This document shows positions 6,064 to 11,861 of a stretch of DNA of 20,350 nt, one piece after another (position 1 is the stretch's first letter; every line of letters starts with the position of its first letter). Both the position numbers and the translations under genes were made by a program. The notes under the pieces are model-generated. The model searched no databases. It was not told where the DNA came from and was given only the letters and a program-made list of their open reading frames with translations. The stretch comes from a virus, in the IMG/VR virus record IMGVR_UViG_3300043395_001558, positions 1-20,350 of that record. One strand, given 5' to 3'.

Positions 6064-6353
6064 TGGTTGGTGTGGTTGTGGTCGATGAGGGTCCACTCGC
6101 AGATCGAGCGGAGATAGAAGAGGTGGTAGCGTTCGCACTCGCGATACTCGATGACTGAGCCGAACAGCGCGAACACGGCGGAGAGCAGGCACACGATGAC
6201 GAGCCACGTGATGCCGTAGAACCCGGCGACGACTGCCCAGATGATTGCGTTCGCGAGCAGCGCCAGGGCGACGATGAAGCACAGGCTGTGGTGCCTCCAC
6301 TTGATCCAGTAGTAGCGGCCCGACTCGGTGGTCGGCGGTTTCAGGTGTTTCAT
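6060..6353 (-). CDS. small membrane protein with two predicted spans, 97 aa
   Basis: ATG at 6353 overlaps the winged-helix gene stop. The protein has a basic, aromatic N-terminus (RYYWIKWRHH), two hydrophobic spans at about 24-44 and 48-68, and a C-terminal part with several aromatic residues and Cys (ECERYHLFYLRSICEW). The positive-inside pattern suggests the N-terminus is cytoplasmic. The final residues (DHNHTNQ) are encoded by the ACCAACC leader of the next gene. There is no known family. In an early region, such proteins may affect the host membrane or block superinfection, which is inference. Confidence 0.65.
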   Translation of the reverse strand: MKHLKPPTTESGRYYWIKWRHHSLCFIVALALLANAIIWAVVAGFYGITWLVIVCLLSAVFALFGSVIEYRECERYHLFYLRSICEWTLIDHNHTNQ

Positions 6354-6628
6354 GGTGCCACGTTCGCTATGATTGAGTTGCCCTTGGCGGTCGGTTTGTA
6401 GATCGCATGCCCGTCCCGGTCGTAGCCGGTGATCTCGACAAGCGATTTCTTCCTCAGGACGCCGAGACGCCCTTTGACGGTGTCGCGATGCTCTGCAATG
6501 GCGGCGGCGAGCTTGTTGACGGTCTCGCCGTCGGTGCAGGCGAAGAGAAGCGTCGCCTCGCGGAGCCCGACTTTTTGCTTACTCAGGCGGATCAGCTTCG
6601 AGGTGAAGTGAAGATGCTGCTTGGTCAT
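6350..6628 (-). CDS. winged-helix DNA-binding protein, 92 aa
   Basis: ATG at 6628, 12 bases after the preceding gene. Residues 20-85 read as a winged helix: REATLLFACTDG, ETVNKLAAAIAEHRDTVKGRL (helix-turn-helix), then VLRKKSLVEI followed by a wing (YDRDGHAIYKPTAKG). The ending TAKGNSI is typical of MarR/ArsR-like or phage winged-helix domains. It is too short for an effector domain. It may control early genes or act in replication; no operator can be assigned. It shares the operon with the clamp-like and coiled-coil genes. Confidence 0.7.
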   Translation of the reverse strand: MTKQHLHFTSKLIRLSKQKVGLREATLLFACTDGETVNKLAAAIAEHRDTVKGRLGVLRKKSLVEITGYDRDGHAIYKPTAKGNSIIANVAP

Positions 6629-6640
6629 GGGGTCAGTGGG

Positions 6641-7513
6641 TCAGCGGTTCTTGACGCGGAGGTTCTGAAACACCCGGAGGCCGGCGACCTCGGGGAGCTT
6701 CCCGTTCTTGGCGTAGGACTTCTTGAGGGCTGCGAGGATGTCGGCCCGCTTCGGCGTGATCGTCACGAGCTGCGGGAACTTCGCGGCGAACGCGTGAGCG
6801 TCGATCACCTCGAAGTCGATCTCTTCCTTCGACCCAGCGGGTAGGACCGGAGCCACCACGGCAGAGCGGGCGGCTTCCTCTTGGCGGCGGGCTTCCTCGG
6901 CAGCGCGTTCGGCTTCGAGGCGTGCGGCCTCGGCACGCTCCGCGGCCTCGCGTTGCGCTTTGGCGGCTTCCTGCTCGCGTCGGCGTGCTTCGGCCTCAGC
7001 CTCAGCGTCGGCGGCACGAGCAGCCCTCAGTCGCTCCATCTCGGCCTCGTGCCTGGCACGCTCAGCCTCCATGCGTTGCCGCTCGGCCTCCTGCTCGGCG
7101 CGGAGCGCAGCCATCCGGGCCTCGTGTTCCTCGCGCTCGATGCGCTGGCGTTCGCGTTCGGCGGCGGCGGCGGCTTCCCGGGCGATCCGCTGTTGCTCGC
7201 GGGCGTATTCGTTGACCAGGCCGGTGAGGCGGGCCTCTTCGGCGACGACCTCGGCGGCGAACTCGCGGGCAATGCCGTCGATCTCGCGGCCTTTTTCGAG
7301 GACCGGTCTTTTCACGGCCTCGCGGGACTTGTCGACTCCGATCCGGATCGCGGCCAGCGCCTTGATGCGGGCTTGCGCGATGTCGCACGAGTCCTGATCC
7401 GTGACGGCCACGACTCGTCGGGATTCTTCGAGGGCGGTGGCCTTTAGTTGTTCGGCCTCAGGCGTCACGGTGATCGTGTAGCCATCGCCGAGGATGGAAA
7501 GAGCGTTGCTCAT
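6641..7513 (-). CDS. phage coiled-coil protein (DUF1351-like arrangement), 290 aa
   Basis: ATG at 7513 behind a long A/C-rich leader (CACCAACCCCCACACC). The N-terminus (about 1-85) has YTITVTPEAEQLKATALEE, IAQARIKALAAI and VDKSREAVKRPVLEKGREID. This pattern is seen in phage proteins beside recombination genes, where a Ser-Arg-Lys-x-Val-Lys-x-Pro segment recurs. Residues about 85-220 are a long Glu/Arg/Ala coiled coil. The last 55 residues (FEVIDAHAFAAKFPQLVTI, then LPEVAGLRVFQNLRVKNR) form a small C-terminal domain. Such proteins are conserved near RecT/RecE-type genes, but their function is not established. Confidence 0.7.
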   Translation of the reverse strand: MSNALSILGDGYTITVTPEAEQLKATALEESRRVVAVTDQDSCDIAQARIKALAAIRIGVDKSREAVKRPVLEKGREIDGIAREFAAEVVAEEARLTGLVNEYAREQQRIAREAAAAAERERQRIEREEHEARMAALRAEQEAERQRMEAERARHEAEMERLRAARAADAEAEAEARRREQEAAKAQREAAERAEAARLEAERAAEEARRQEEAARSAVVAPVLPAGSKEEIDFEVIDAHAFAAKFPQLVTITPKRADILAALKKSYAKNGKLPEVAGLRVFQNLRVKNR

Positions 7514-7537
7514 GGTCGGTGGTGTGGGGGTTGGTGG

Positions 7538-7942
7538 TTAGAACGGGACGCCGTTGGCCTTGGCGACGTCGGAGCCGATGCGAGCGGCCCACGGCCCCTC
7601 GGAGGTGCCATACCATTTACGATTGGTGGTCCATTCGTCGCCGTCGAACCAGATGAGGTCGTCGGTCGGCACATTTGGCGGATTGGCGAGCGGATCGAAC
7701 GACAGGAACGCGAACCCCTCGGGCGGTGCGGGGATGCCTTCAGGCAGCGCGGCAACGTGACCGCTCTTGCCGTCCTCGTCGGTCGGGCCGTCCAGCTCGC
7801 CAGCGACCGGCCACGGCAGCTCGGGGTGTCCCGGTGCGGGGTCCGTGGTGGCCTCCGCGGGGATGGACTTCGCGACGAGCGCGGAGACGAATTCAAGGAT
7901 CGCGCCCGTGTGGGCGTCGGGGATTTCGATGGTCAGTTTCAT
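7538..7942 (-). CDS. hypothetical protein, 134 aa
   Basis: ATG at 7942, preceded by two ACCAACC motifs. The N-terminal 28 residues (MKLTIEIPDAHTGAILEFV) look like a short strand and helix. A Pro/Gly/Asp-rich linker follows to about residue 75. The end carries FAFLSFDPLANPPNVPTDDL and DEWTTNRKWYGTSEGPW, with many aromatic residues. No motif is recognised. A candidate promoter and a weak terminator hairpin lie between it and the upstream helix-turn-helix gene, so it may start a transcript. Confidence 0.6.
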   Translation of the reverse strand: MKLTIEIPDAHTGAILEFVSALVAKSIPAEATTDPAPGHPELPWPVAGELDGPTDEDGKSGHVAALPEGIPAPPEGFAFLSFDPLANPPNVPTDDLIWFDGDEWTTNRKWYGTSEGPWAARIGSDVAKANGVPF

Positions 7943-7978
7943 ATGGTTGGTGCGTTGCTGGTTGGTGCAACTGGCGCG

Positions 7979-8006
7979 ACTCTAAGAAAATTTTACCCAC
8001 TGGCAA
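7979..8006 (-). promoter_or_regulatory. candidate promoter with flanking AT-rich direct repeats
   Basis: The minus strand has TTGCCA (8001-8006) and TAGAGT (7979-7984), 16 bases apart. Two similar AT-rich blocks overlap or flank it: 8005-8020 (GGGTGAAATTTTTCTT) and 7984-7998 (GGGTAAAATTTTCTT), repeated with about 22-base spacing, two helical turns. This could be an operator pair or UP-like sequence. A pattern match without experimental support. Confidence 0.35.
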
Positions 8007-8046
8007 GAAAAATTTCACCCCCGGCAGATTTTTTCTCCACCGGGGG
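8007..8046 (-). terminator. weak candidate terminator after the helix-turn-helix gene
   Basis: The minus strand can pair CCCCCGG (8040-8046) with CCGGGGG (8018-8024), with a 15-base loop that contains a short AGA/TCT pairing. A TTTTT run (8008-8012) follows after a five-base gap. The gap and large loop make it a poor terminator; partial termination or attenuation is possible. Confidence 0.35.
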
Positions 8047-8053
8047 CGATCGA

Positions 8054-8248
8054 TTACTTCCGGGTGTTCTTGACCTCGTAGCTCAAGACGTCCGCAAGTC
8101 TGTAGAGGACCCGCCCGCCGACCTTCACGAACGCCGGGCCGTTGCCTCTCGATCGCCACGTTGCGAGCGTGGCCTTCGTGACCTGGCCGAGCCACCGTTC
8201 GGCGAGCTGGTCGACGGTCAGGAACTCAGCCGAAGATGTCGCCGTCAT
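8054..8248 (-). CDS. small helix-turn-helix DNA-binding protein (excisionase/MerR-like), 64 aa
   Basis: Start chosen at ATG 8248 because AGGAAA lies seven bases upstream. A longer frame to 8293 would overlap the upstream gene further. The sequence FLTVDQLAERWLGQVTKATLATWRSRGNGPAFVKVGGRVLYRLADVLSY is the typical single-domain wing helix-turn-helix (HTH_17) of phage excisionases and prophage AlpA-like regulators. The GPAFVKVGGRVLY wing and final basic tail are intact. It could be a Xis/recombination directionality factor for the attP region or an early regulator; the sequence does not decide. It overlaps the annealing-protein gene by 23 bases. Confidence 0.8.
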   Translation of the reverse strand: MTATSSAEFLTVDQLAERWLGQVTKATLATWRSRGNGPAFVKVGGRVLYRLADVLSYEVKNTRK

Positions 8249-9236
8249 CGGAGTTTCCTGTTGGTGCTTCCTGAGCTTGTTCGGGCACGTCATCGGTCAC
8301 GACCTCAACCGGTGCTGGTTCCTGTGTTGGTGCGGGTGTGGCCTTGCGCGGGCGCGGGGCCGGTTTCGGAGCGGGCGTCTCCGCGGGCGGGCCCGTCGAG
8401 TCGCCGTCAAGGATGTTCTCGGCGGTCTCGCGCTCGGGCTTGGCTCCGCCGAACCATTCACCGGCCGCGGTGACGCCGTTCTTGATCGAGGTGTAGATCG
8501 AGCGGAGGTCGGCCAGTTCCTCGGGGAGCACGGCGTCGAGCGAGTGCCCGAGCCGGGCCTCGATCATCGCGGCCGTAACGCCGAGCTTCGAGAACGCGGC
8601 GGTCGTCTTCCTGATCCGGTCCTTGATCGGTTCCTCGTTCGATCCGGCGAGCGTCTTCCGGCACTCGTCCTCAGCGGCCCGCACGAGGTCGGACGGCAGG
8701 ACGCCGAAAATGCACGACCGGAGGCGGCGAGCTCCCTGGTTGGCCGTCAGCTCGTAGATGTCGCGCTCGTCGGTCAGCGCGTAGCCGCCCGTGCGGGTGT
8801 CACGCCAGTGCCGGACGGTGAAGTTCTGAGTGACCAGCGTGTTCGTCTGGAGGTCCCAGGCGAACGCCTGCATTTCCGAGACGCCGTCCTTCCGGCTGAG
8901 TTCGCGGATGTTGTATTCGATGTTCCCCCACACGCGGGCGAGTTCGCGGGCGAGGTGGATCGACGAGCCGGTGATCGTCTCGCGGCCACGCGGGAACGAC
9001 CAGAACGCCTCTTCGGCGAGGCCCGGACGCCGGCACGCTTGCATGGCCTCGTCGAACGCGATCGCCTCGTTGCGAGGGAACCGCTTCGCGATCACGAGCT
9101 TGCCCTGAGCCTCAGCGACGGCGCGGGCGGATTCGACTTCAATGGTTCCCGCGTTGACGTGCTCGGAGAGCCCTTGACGTTGGAACGGGTTGACGGGTCC
9201 GGCGTGCGTGCCGGTGACGATTTCGGTGCTTTTCAT
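8226..9236 (-). CDS. probable single-strand DNA annealing protein (RecT/Red-beta type), 336 aa
   Basis: ATG at 9236 behind CACCAACACAAACACCAACACC. The first 240 residues form one conserved-looking domain (ITGSSIHLARELARVWGNIE, LSRKDGVSEMQAFAWDL, VTQNFTVRHWRDTR, LTDERDIYELTANQGARRLR). The C-terminal part of that domain (VTAAMIEARLGHSLDAVLPEEL, LRSIYTSIKNG) resembles the end of several phage annealing proteins. The last 75 residues are Pro/Ala/Glu-rich and end DDGDIFG, an acidic tip like that of SSB-type tails. It sits immediately upstream of a helix-turn-helix gene and just downstream of an exonuclease gene, the usual exonuclease-annealing pair. Family assignment is partly by position. Confidence 0.55.
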   Translation of the reverse strand: MKSTEIVTGTHAGPVNPFQRQGLSEHVNAGTIEVESARAVAEAQGKLVIAKRFPRNEAIAFDEAMQACRRPGLAEEAFWSFPRGRETITGSSIHLARELARVWGNIEYNIRELSRKDGVSEMQAFAWDLQTNTLVTQNFTVRHWRDTRTGGYALTDERDIYELTANQGARRLRSCIFGVLPSDLVRAAEDECRKTLAGSNEEPIKDRIRKTTAAFSKLGVTAAMIEARLGHSLDAVLPEELADLRSIYTSIKNGVTAAGEWFGGAKPERETAENILDGDSTGPPAETPAPKPAPRPRKATPAPTQEPAPVEVVTDDVPEQAQEAPTGNSDDGDIFG

Positions 9237-9315
9237 GGTGTTGGTGTTTGTGTTGGTGCTTCCCCCCTCAGGAGCGGATTCGCTTATCAGAGGGAATGAG
9301 AATTGTTAATGTGAA

Positions 9316-10122
9316 TCACGCCCATTTGGGCAGGTCGAGGATCACCGGAGCGTCGGGCAAACCCGGCCACGTGTCGGACTCCCGGCAGCGTTTCAGGACG
9401 TCGAGGTCGGCCTCGTATTCCGACCGGCCACGGAGCACAGCCTTCGCGTCGAGGACGTAGAGGGCGCACAGGAACGGCCGGGTTTTCTCGACGGCCAGGA
9501 ACGCGAACCCGCGGGGTGGCTCGCCGAACGCGGCCTTGTAGCCGTCGCCGTAGAACGCTGCCTGCACGTGGTATCGGTAGTTCGCGATCGACCTCGCGAA
9601 CTCGTCCGGCCGGGCGTCCTTCGTGGTCTTCACGTCGAGGATCGTGCCGTTCGTCATGATCGCGTCGGGGCGGCACCGGCACTCGATCCCGGTGCGCTCG
9701 TCCTGCCAGAAGATCGACGTCTCGACCTCGCGGATCATCCCGAGGGCCTTGCTCGTGGCGGGGTGCGTCCAGACGGCGTCGCGGGTGGCTCGGAGGTCGT
9801 CGAGTTCTTCGGCCGTCACGATCTCGCGGCCCTTCGCCTCGATCTGGAACGCGGCCCAGTCGGCTTTCCCTTGGGTCGTCCGGCGATCCACCACCGGAGC
9901 GATGATCGTGCGTTCTTCCAAGGTGTCGGGCTCGAGAATCGCGGTGTGAACCAGCGTTCCCCAGCGCATCGCCTCAGTCGGCTCGGTCGGGTTGTCCCGC
10001 GTCCACTTGTAGAGGGCGGGGGCTTTGCGGATCAGGTCGAGGCCTGATTTCGAGACGGACGGCAACGAGTGATATTCTTCGTTGCTCATCCCGCGAATTA
10101 TTTGCGGTTGGTTGGTGCTCAT
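9316..10122 (-). CDS. PD-(D/E)XK exonuclease, RecE/Cas4-like, 268 aa
   Basis: Start set at ATG 10122 (MSTNQPQIIRGMSNEEYH); an in-frame TTG at 10137 is possible. The N-terminus SNEEYHSLPSVSKSGLDLI is typical of the PDDEXK-like phage exonuclease VIII family (DUF3799). Catalytic residues are visible: E136 (EVETSIFW), D153 (CRPDA), then D163 and K165 (ILDVKTTKD), with Q187 and Y191 (YHVQAAFY) as the QxxxY motif. Length is normal for the family. It would resect double-stranded ends to feed the annealing protein encoded next, for recombination and replication restart. It is separated from the tail gene D by 63 bases. Confidence 0.9.
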   Translation of the reverse strand: MSTNQPQIIRGMSNEEYHSLPSVSKSGLDLIRKAPALYKWTRDNPTEPTEAMRWGTLVHTAILEPDTLEERTIIAPVVDRRTTQGKADWAAFQIEAKGREIVTAEELDDLRATRDAVWTHPATSKALGMIREVETSIFWQDERTGIECRCRPDAIMTNGTILDVKTTKDARPDEFARSIANYRYHVQAAFYGDGYKAAFGEPPRGFAFLAVEKTRPFLCALYVLDAKAVLRGRSEYEADLDVLKRCRESDTWPGLPDAPVILDLPKWA

Positions 10123-10185
10123 AGCGGCACCAGTCAAAGCAATCCCCCGCCGGATGCAAGGTCAAAGTTTGTGGAAGTTTGCACG

Positions 10186-10458
10186 TTATTGCGCTGCTTC
10201 GCCCGTTATTGCCGTGAGGAACCCCGAGCGGCTGATTGTATGCCGAACCGATACGAGTTTCCACTTTCCGGATACTCCACTACGGAATCCCACGAGGTTG
10301 ACGACCATCCCGGCCACCAGGTCGATTCGCCCCGGTAGCGTCAGCTCGATCTGTCGCTTGCTGCGCTCGATCCGCTTGGCCGCGGTCTTCGCCGACGCCT
10401 TCGCCTCGTCCGGCGTCCGGGCCCACGCGTAGACCTCTCTGAAATTGTCCTCCGCCAT
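10186..10458 (-). CDS. D: tail protein D, C-terminal fragment in a second frame (90 aa)
   Basis: ATG at 10458, two bases after the stop of the N-terminal part. MAEDNFREVYAWARTPDEAK, then a helix (KASAKTAAKRIERSKR), then beta strands (IELTLPGRIDLVAGMVVNL, VSGKWKLVSVRHTIS) and GFLTAITGEAAQ. This is the usual end of P2 gpD/late-control D and gp27-like hub proteins, which normally form one polypeptide of about 340-390 residues with the preceding part. Here it is in the -1 frame relative to the first part. Translation by reinitiation is feasible. It may be a natural split, a mutation or an assembly error. Confidence 0.75.
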   Translation of the reverse strand: MAEDNFREVYAWARTPDEAKASAKTAAKRIERSKRQIELTLPGRIDLVAGMVVNLVGFRSGVSGKWKLVSVRHTISRSGFLTAITGEAAQ

Positions 10459-10460
10459 AG

Positions 10461-11204
10461 TCAGTCACCGAATTGAGGGTTGGAGACGTCGACGTCGTAT
10501 TCGTCGGCCTCGCCGGTCTGGTAGTTGTGGACCCGGGCCTTGACCTTCGTCACGCCCTGAGACTTCCCGCCGATCTTCACCCTGTAGTTCGTGACGTCGT
10601 CCGGGGTCAGTGTGAGTTCCAACGCCTGCCCGCTGGTCGTCTGCCCGCCCTGCTCGCTGGCCAGCACGAGCCGCCCGTCGGCGGGCTTCAGCACGCCACC
10701 GTATCGGCGAGCGATGCGGATCAGGAGGTTCGCATCCGATTCGCCGACCTGGGCGATGTGCGGGATCGTGATGTCCTTCAGCGTCTTGTCCACGACCGGC
10801 TGCAAGCCGCACTCGCCCGCGATGGTGGCCACGATGTCGCCGACGGTCTTGCCCTCCCACGAGCGCGATTTCCGGCTCGTGAAGGACGCGGAGCCGCCAC
10901 CGTTGCCGTCCACGAACGGGGTTGACGATCCGGTCACGGTGATCTGGTCGGGCGGGCCGTCGATGGTGACGTCATCCACCACGAACGCGCCCATGCGCTG
11001 GTTGGCGCCGTTGTAGCCGATGGCGACCTCGATCTTCGCCCCGGACTTCGGGAGCGCCAGAGTGCCCGCCGTGTCTTCGAGGACGAGCGTCATCCCGTCG
11101 CTGGTCTCGTCCACCGTGTCGACGATGTCGAGCGATACCAGTCGCGACGTGATCGAGCCGGTGATGTCGCTGCCGTTGGCCGTGATGGTGAACGTCGGTT
11201 TCAT
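10461..11204 (-). CDS. D: tail hub protein D, N-terminal part (247 aa)
   Basis: ATG at 11204 overlaps the X gene stop (ATGA). The sequence has the D/VgrG-like pattern: PTFTITANGSDITGSITSRL, LVSLDIVDTVDETSDGMTLVLED, GAKIEVAIGYNGANQRMGAF, then VVDDVTIDGPPDQITVTGSS. Later parts (SWEGKTVGDIVATIAGECG, IAQVGESDANLLIRIARRYG) match the hub domain with its ADANLL-type signature. The frame ends at VSNPQFGD, where homologues run on. P2 gpD is the baseplate hub at the end of the tail tube. The gene is otherwise intact with no internal disruptions before the stop. Confidence 0.85.
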   Translation of the reverse strand: MKPTFTITANGSDITGSITSRLVSLDIVDTVDETSDGMTLVLEDTAGTLALPKSGAKIEVAIGYNGANQRMGAFVVDDVTIDGPPDQITVTGSSTPFVDGNGGGSASFTSRKSRSWEGKTVGDIVATIAGECGLQPVVDKTLKDITIPHIAQVGESDANLLIRIARRYGGVLKPADGRLVLASEQGGQTTSGQALELTLTPDDVTNYRVKIGGKSQGVTKVKARVHNYQTGEADEYDVDVSNPQFGD

Positions 11205-11413
11205 CAGTCCCAGAGTCGGGTGAGCGATTCGGCAGGCGGCTCGGGGGCGCGGTCGGGAAGCGTGATCGTCAGCCCGGCGGGAAGCACCGGCCCGTGGTCG
11301 GCGAGGCCCCGGTTCGCTTCGAGCACGGTCTCGACGATCCGGCGCGAGGTGTCGCCGTAGTAGCGAAACACCACGTCGTCGAGGATGTCGTTCTGTCTGG
11401 TGAGGTAGAGCAT
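11204..11413 (-). CDS. X: tail protein X, LysM-like (69 aa)
   Basis: ATG at 11413 shares ATGA with the U stop. MLYLTRQNDILDDVVFRYYG starts a LysM-like fold, followed by VETVLEANRGLADHGPVLPAG and LTITLPDRAP, typical of P2 gpX. Length matches the family. It is expected at the baseplate or tail tip. Its position between U and D is common in P2-like relatives, though in P2 itself X lies earlier. A longer frame to 11572 is a shadow across the U gene. Confidence 0.85.
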   Translation of the reverse strand: MLYLTRQNDILDDVVFRYYGDTSRRIVETVLEANRGLADHGPVLPAGLTITLPDRAPEPPAESLTRLWD

Positions 11414-11856
11414 CAGCCGAAAAGAGAGATGATTTTCGAGGCCTTGGTGATCATGCCGAGCACGCCGGCACAGTCGCCGTATTGTTTCAGCCCGACGTTG
11501 AACGTGATCATCCGCGGGTAGCCGTCGCGCCAGTGCTTCGTGCCGGTGTCCTCGACGGACTCGATCACCCACAGGCCATGGACTCGGCCGGTGCCGTCGA
11601 TGAGCGTCATCGGCATGCCGAGGCCCGCCAGCGCCCGCATGCGTGCCATCTGCTCGGCTCCGCCGGTGAACCCCGGGATGATGCGCCCCGAGAGCGTGAT
11701 CGTCTCGTTCTGCGGCCCGGTGTATTGCAGCGCGGGCAGCTCGCCGACACGGTCAACGGGTTTCCAGTCCCACCGTGACGAGCGGGTCAGCTCGTCGTAG
11801 GCCGCGCCCGAGAGCGAGAACCGGAAGGGGCCGAGAGCGATCATTGTTCCGAACAT
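11413..11856 (-). CDS. U: tail protein U (147 aa)
   Basis: ATG at 11856; the internal Met5 (IALGPFRFSL) at 11844 would match P2 gpU better. Distinct U features are LGPFRFSLSGAAYDEL, WDWKPVDRVGELPALQYTGP, ITLSGRIIPGF and GTGRVHGLWVIESVEDT. The family is a tail completion protein controlling the tube end. It lies directly after the tape measure and before X and D, as in P2-like genomes. No unusual features. Confidence 0.85.
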   Translation of the reverse strand: MFGTMIALGPFRFSLSGAAYDELTRSSRWDWKPVDRVGELPALQYTGPQNETITLSGRIIPGFTGGAEQMARMRALAGLGMPMTLIDGTGRVHGLWVIESVEDTGTKHWRDGYPRMITFNVGLKQYGDCAGVLGMITKASKIISLFG

Positions 11857-11861
11857 GGCGA

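Noticed and set aside
6881-7447. Overlapping plus-strand open frames opposite the coiled-coil gene
   Set aside because: The Glu/Arg/Ala coiled coil is GC-rich and leaves several opposite frames open by chance.
8142-9299. Long plus-strand open frame (385 codons)
   Set aside because: It lies opposite the annealing-protein gene, has repetitive Arg/Gly/Asp-rich composition and no family pattern. It is a GC-rich antisense shadow.
10455-10470. Programmed frameshift within gene D
   Set aside because: There is no slippery heptamer, and the second frame has its own stop at 10467-10465 just upstream, so a simple -1 slip cannot join the parts.
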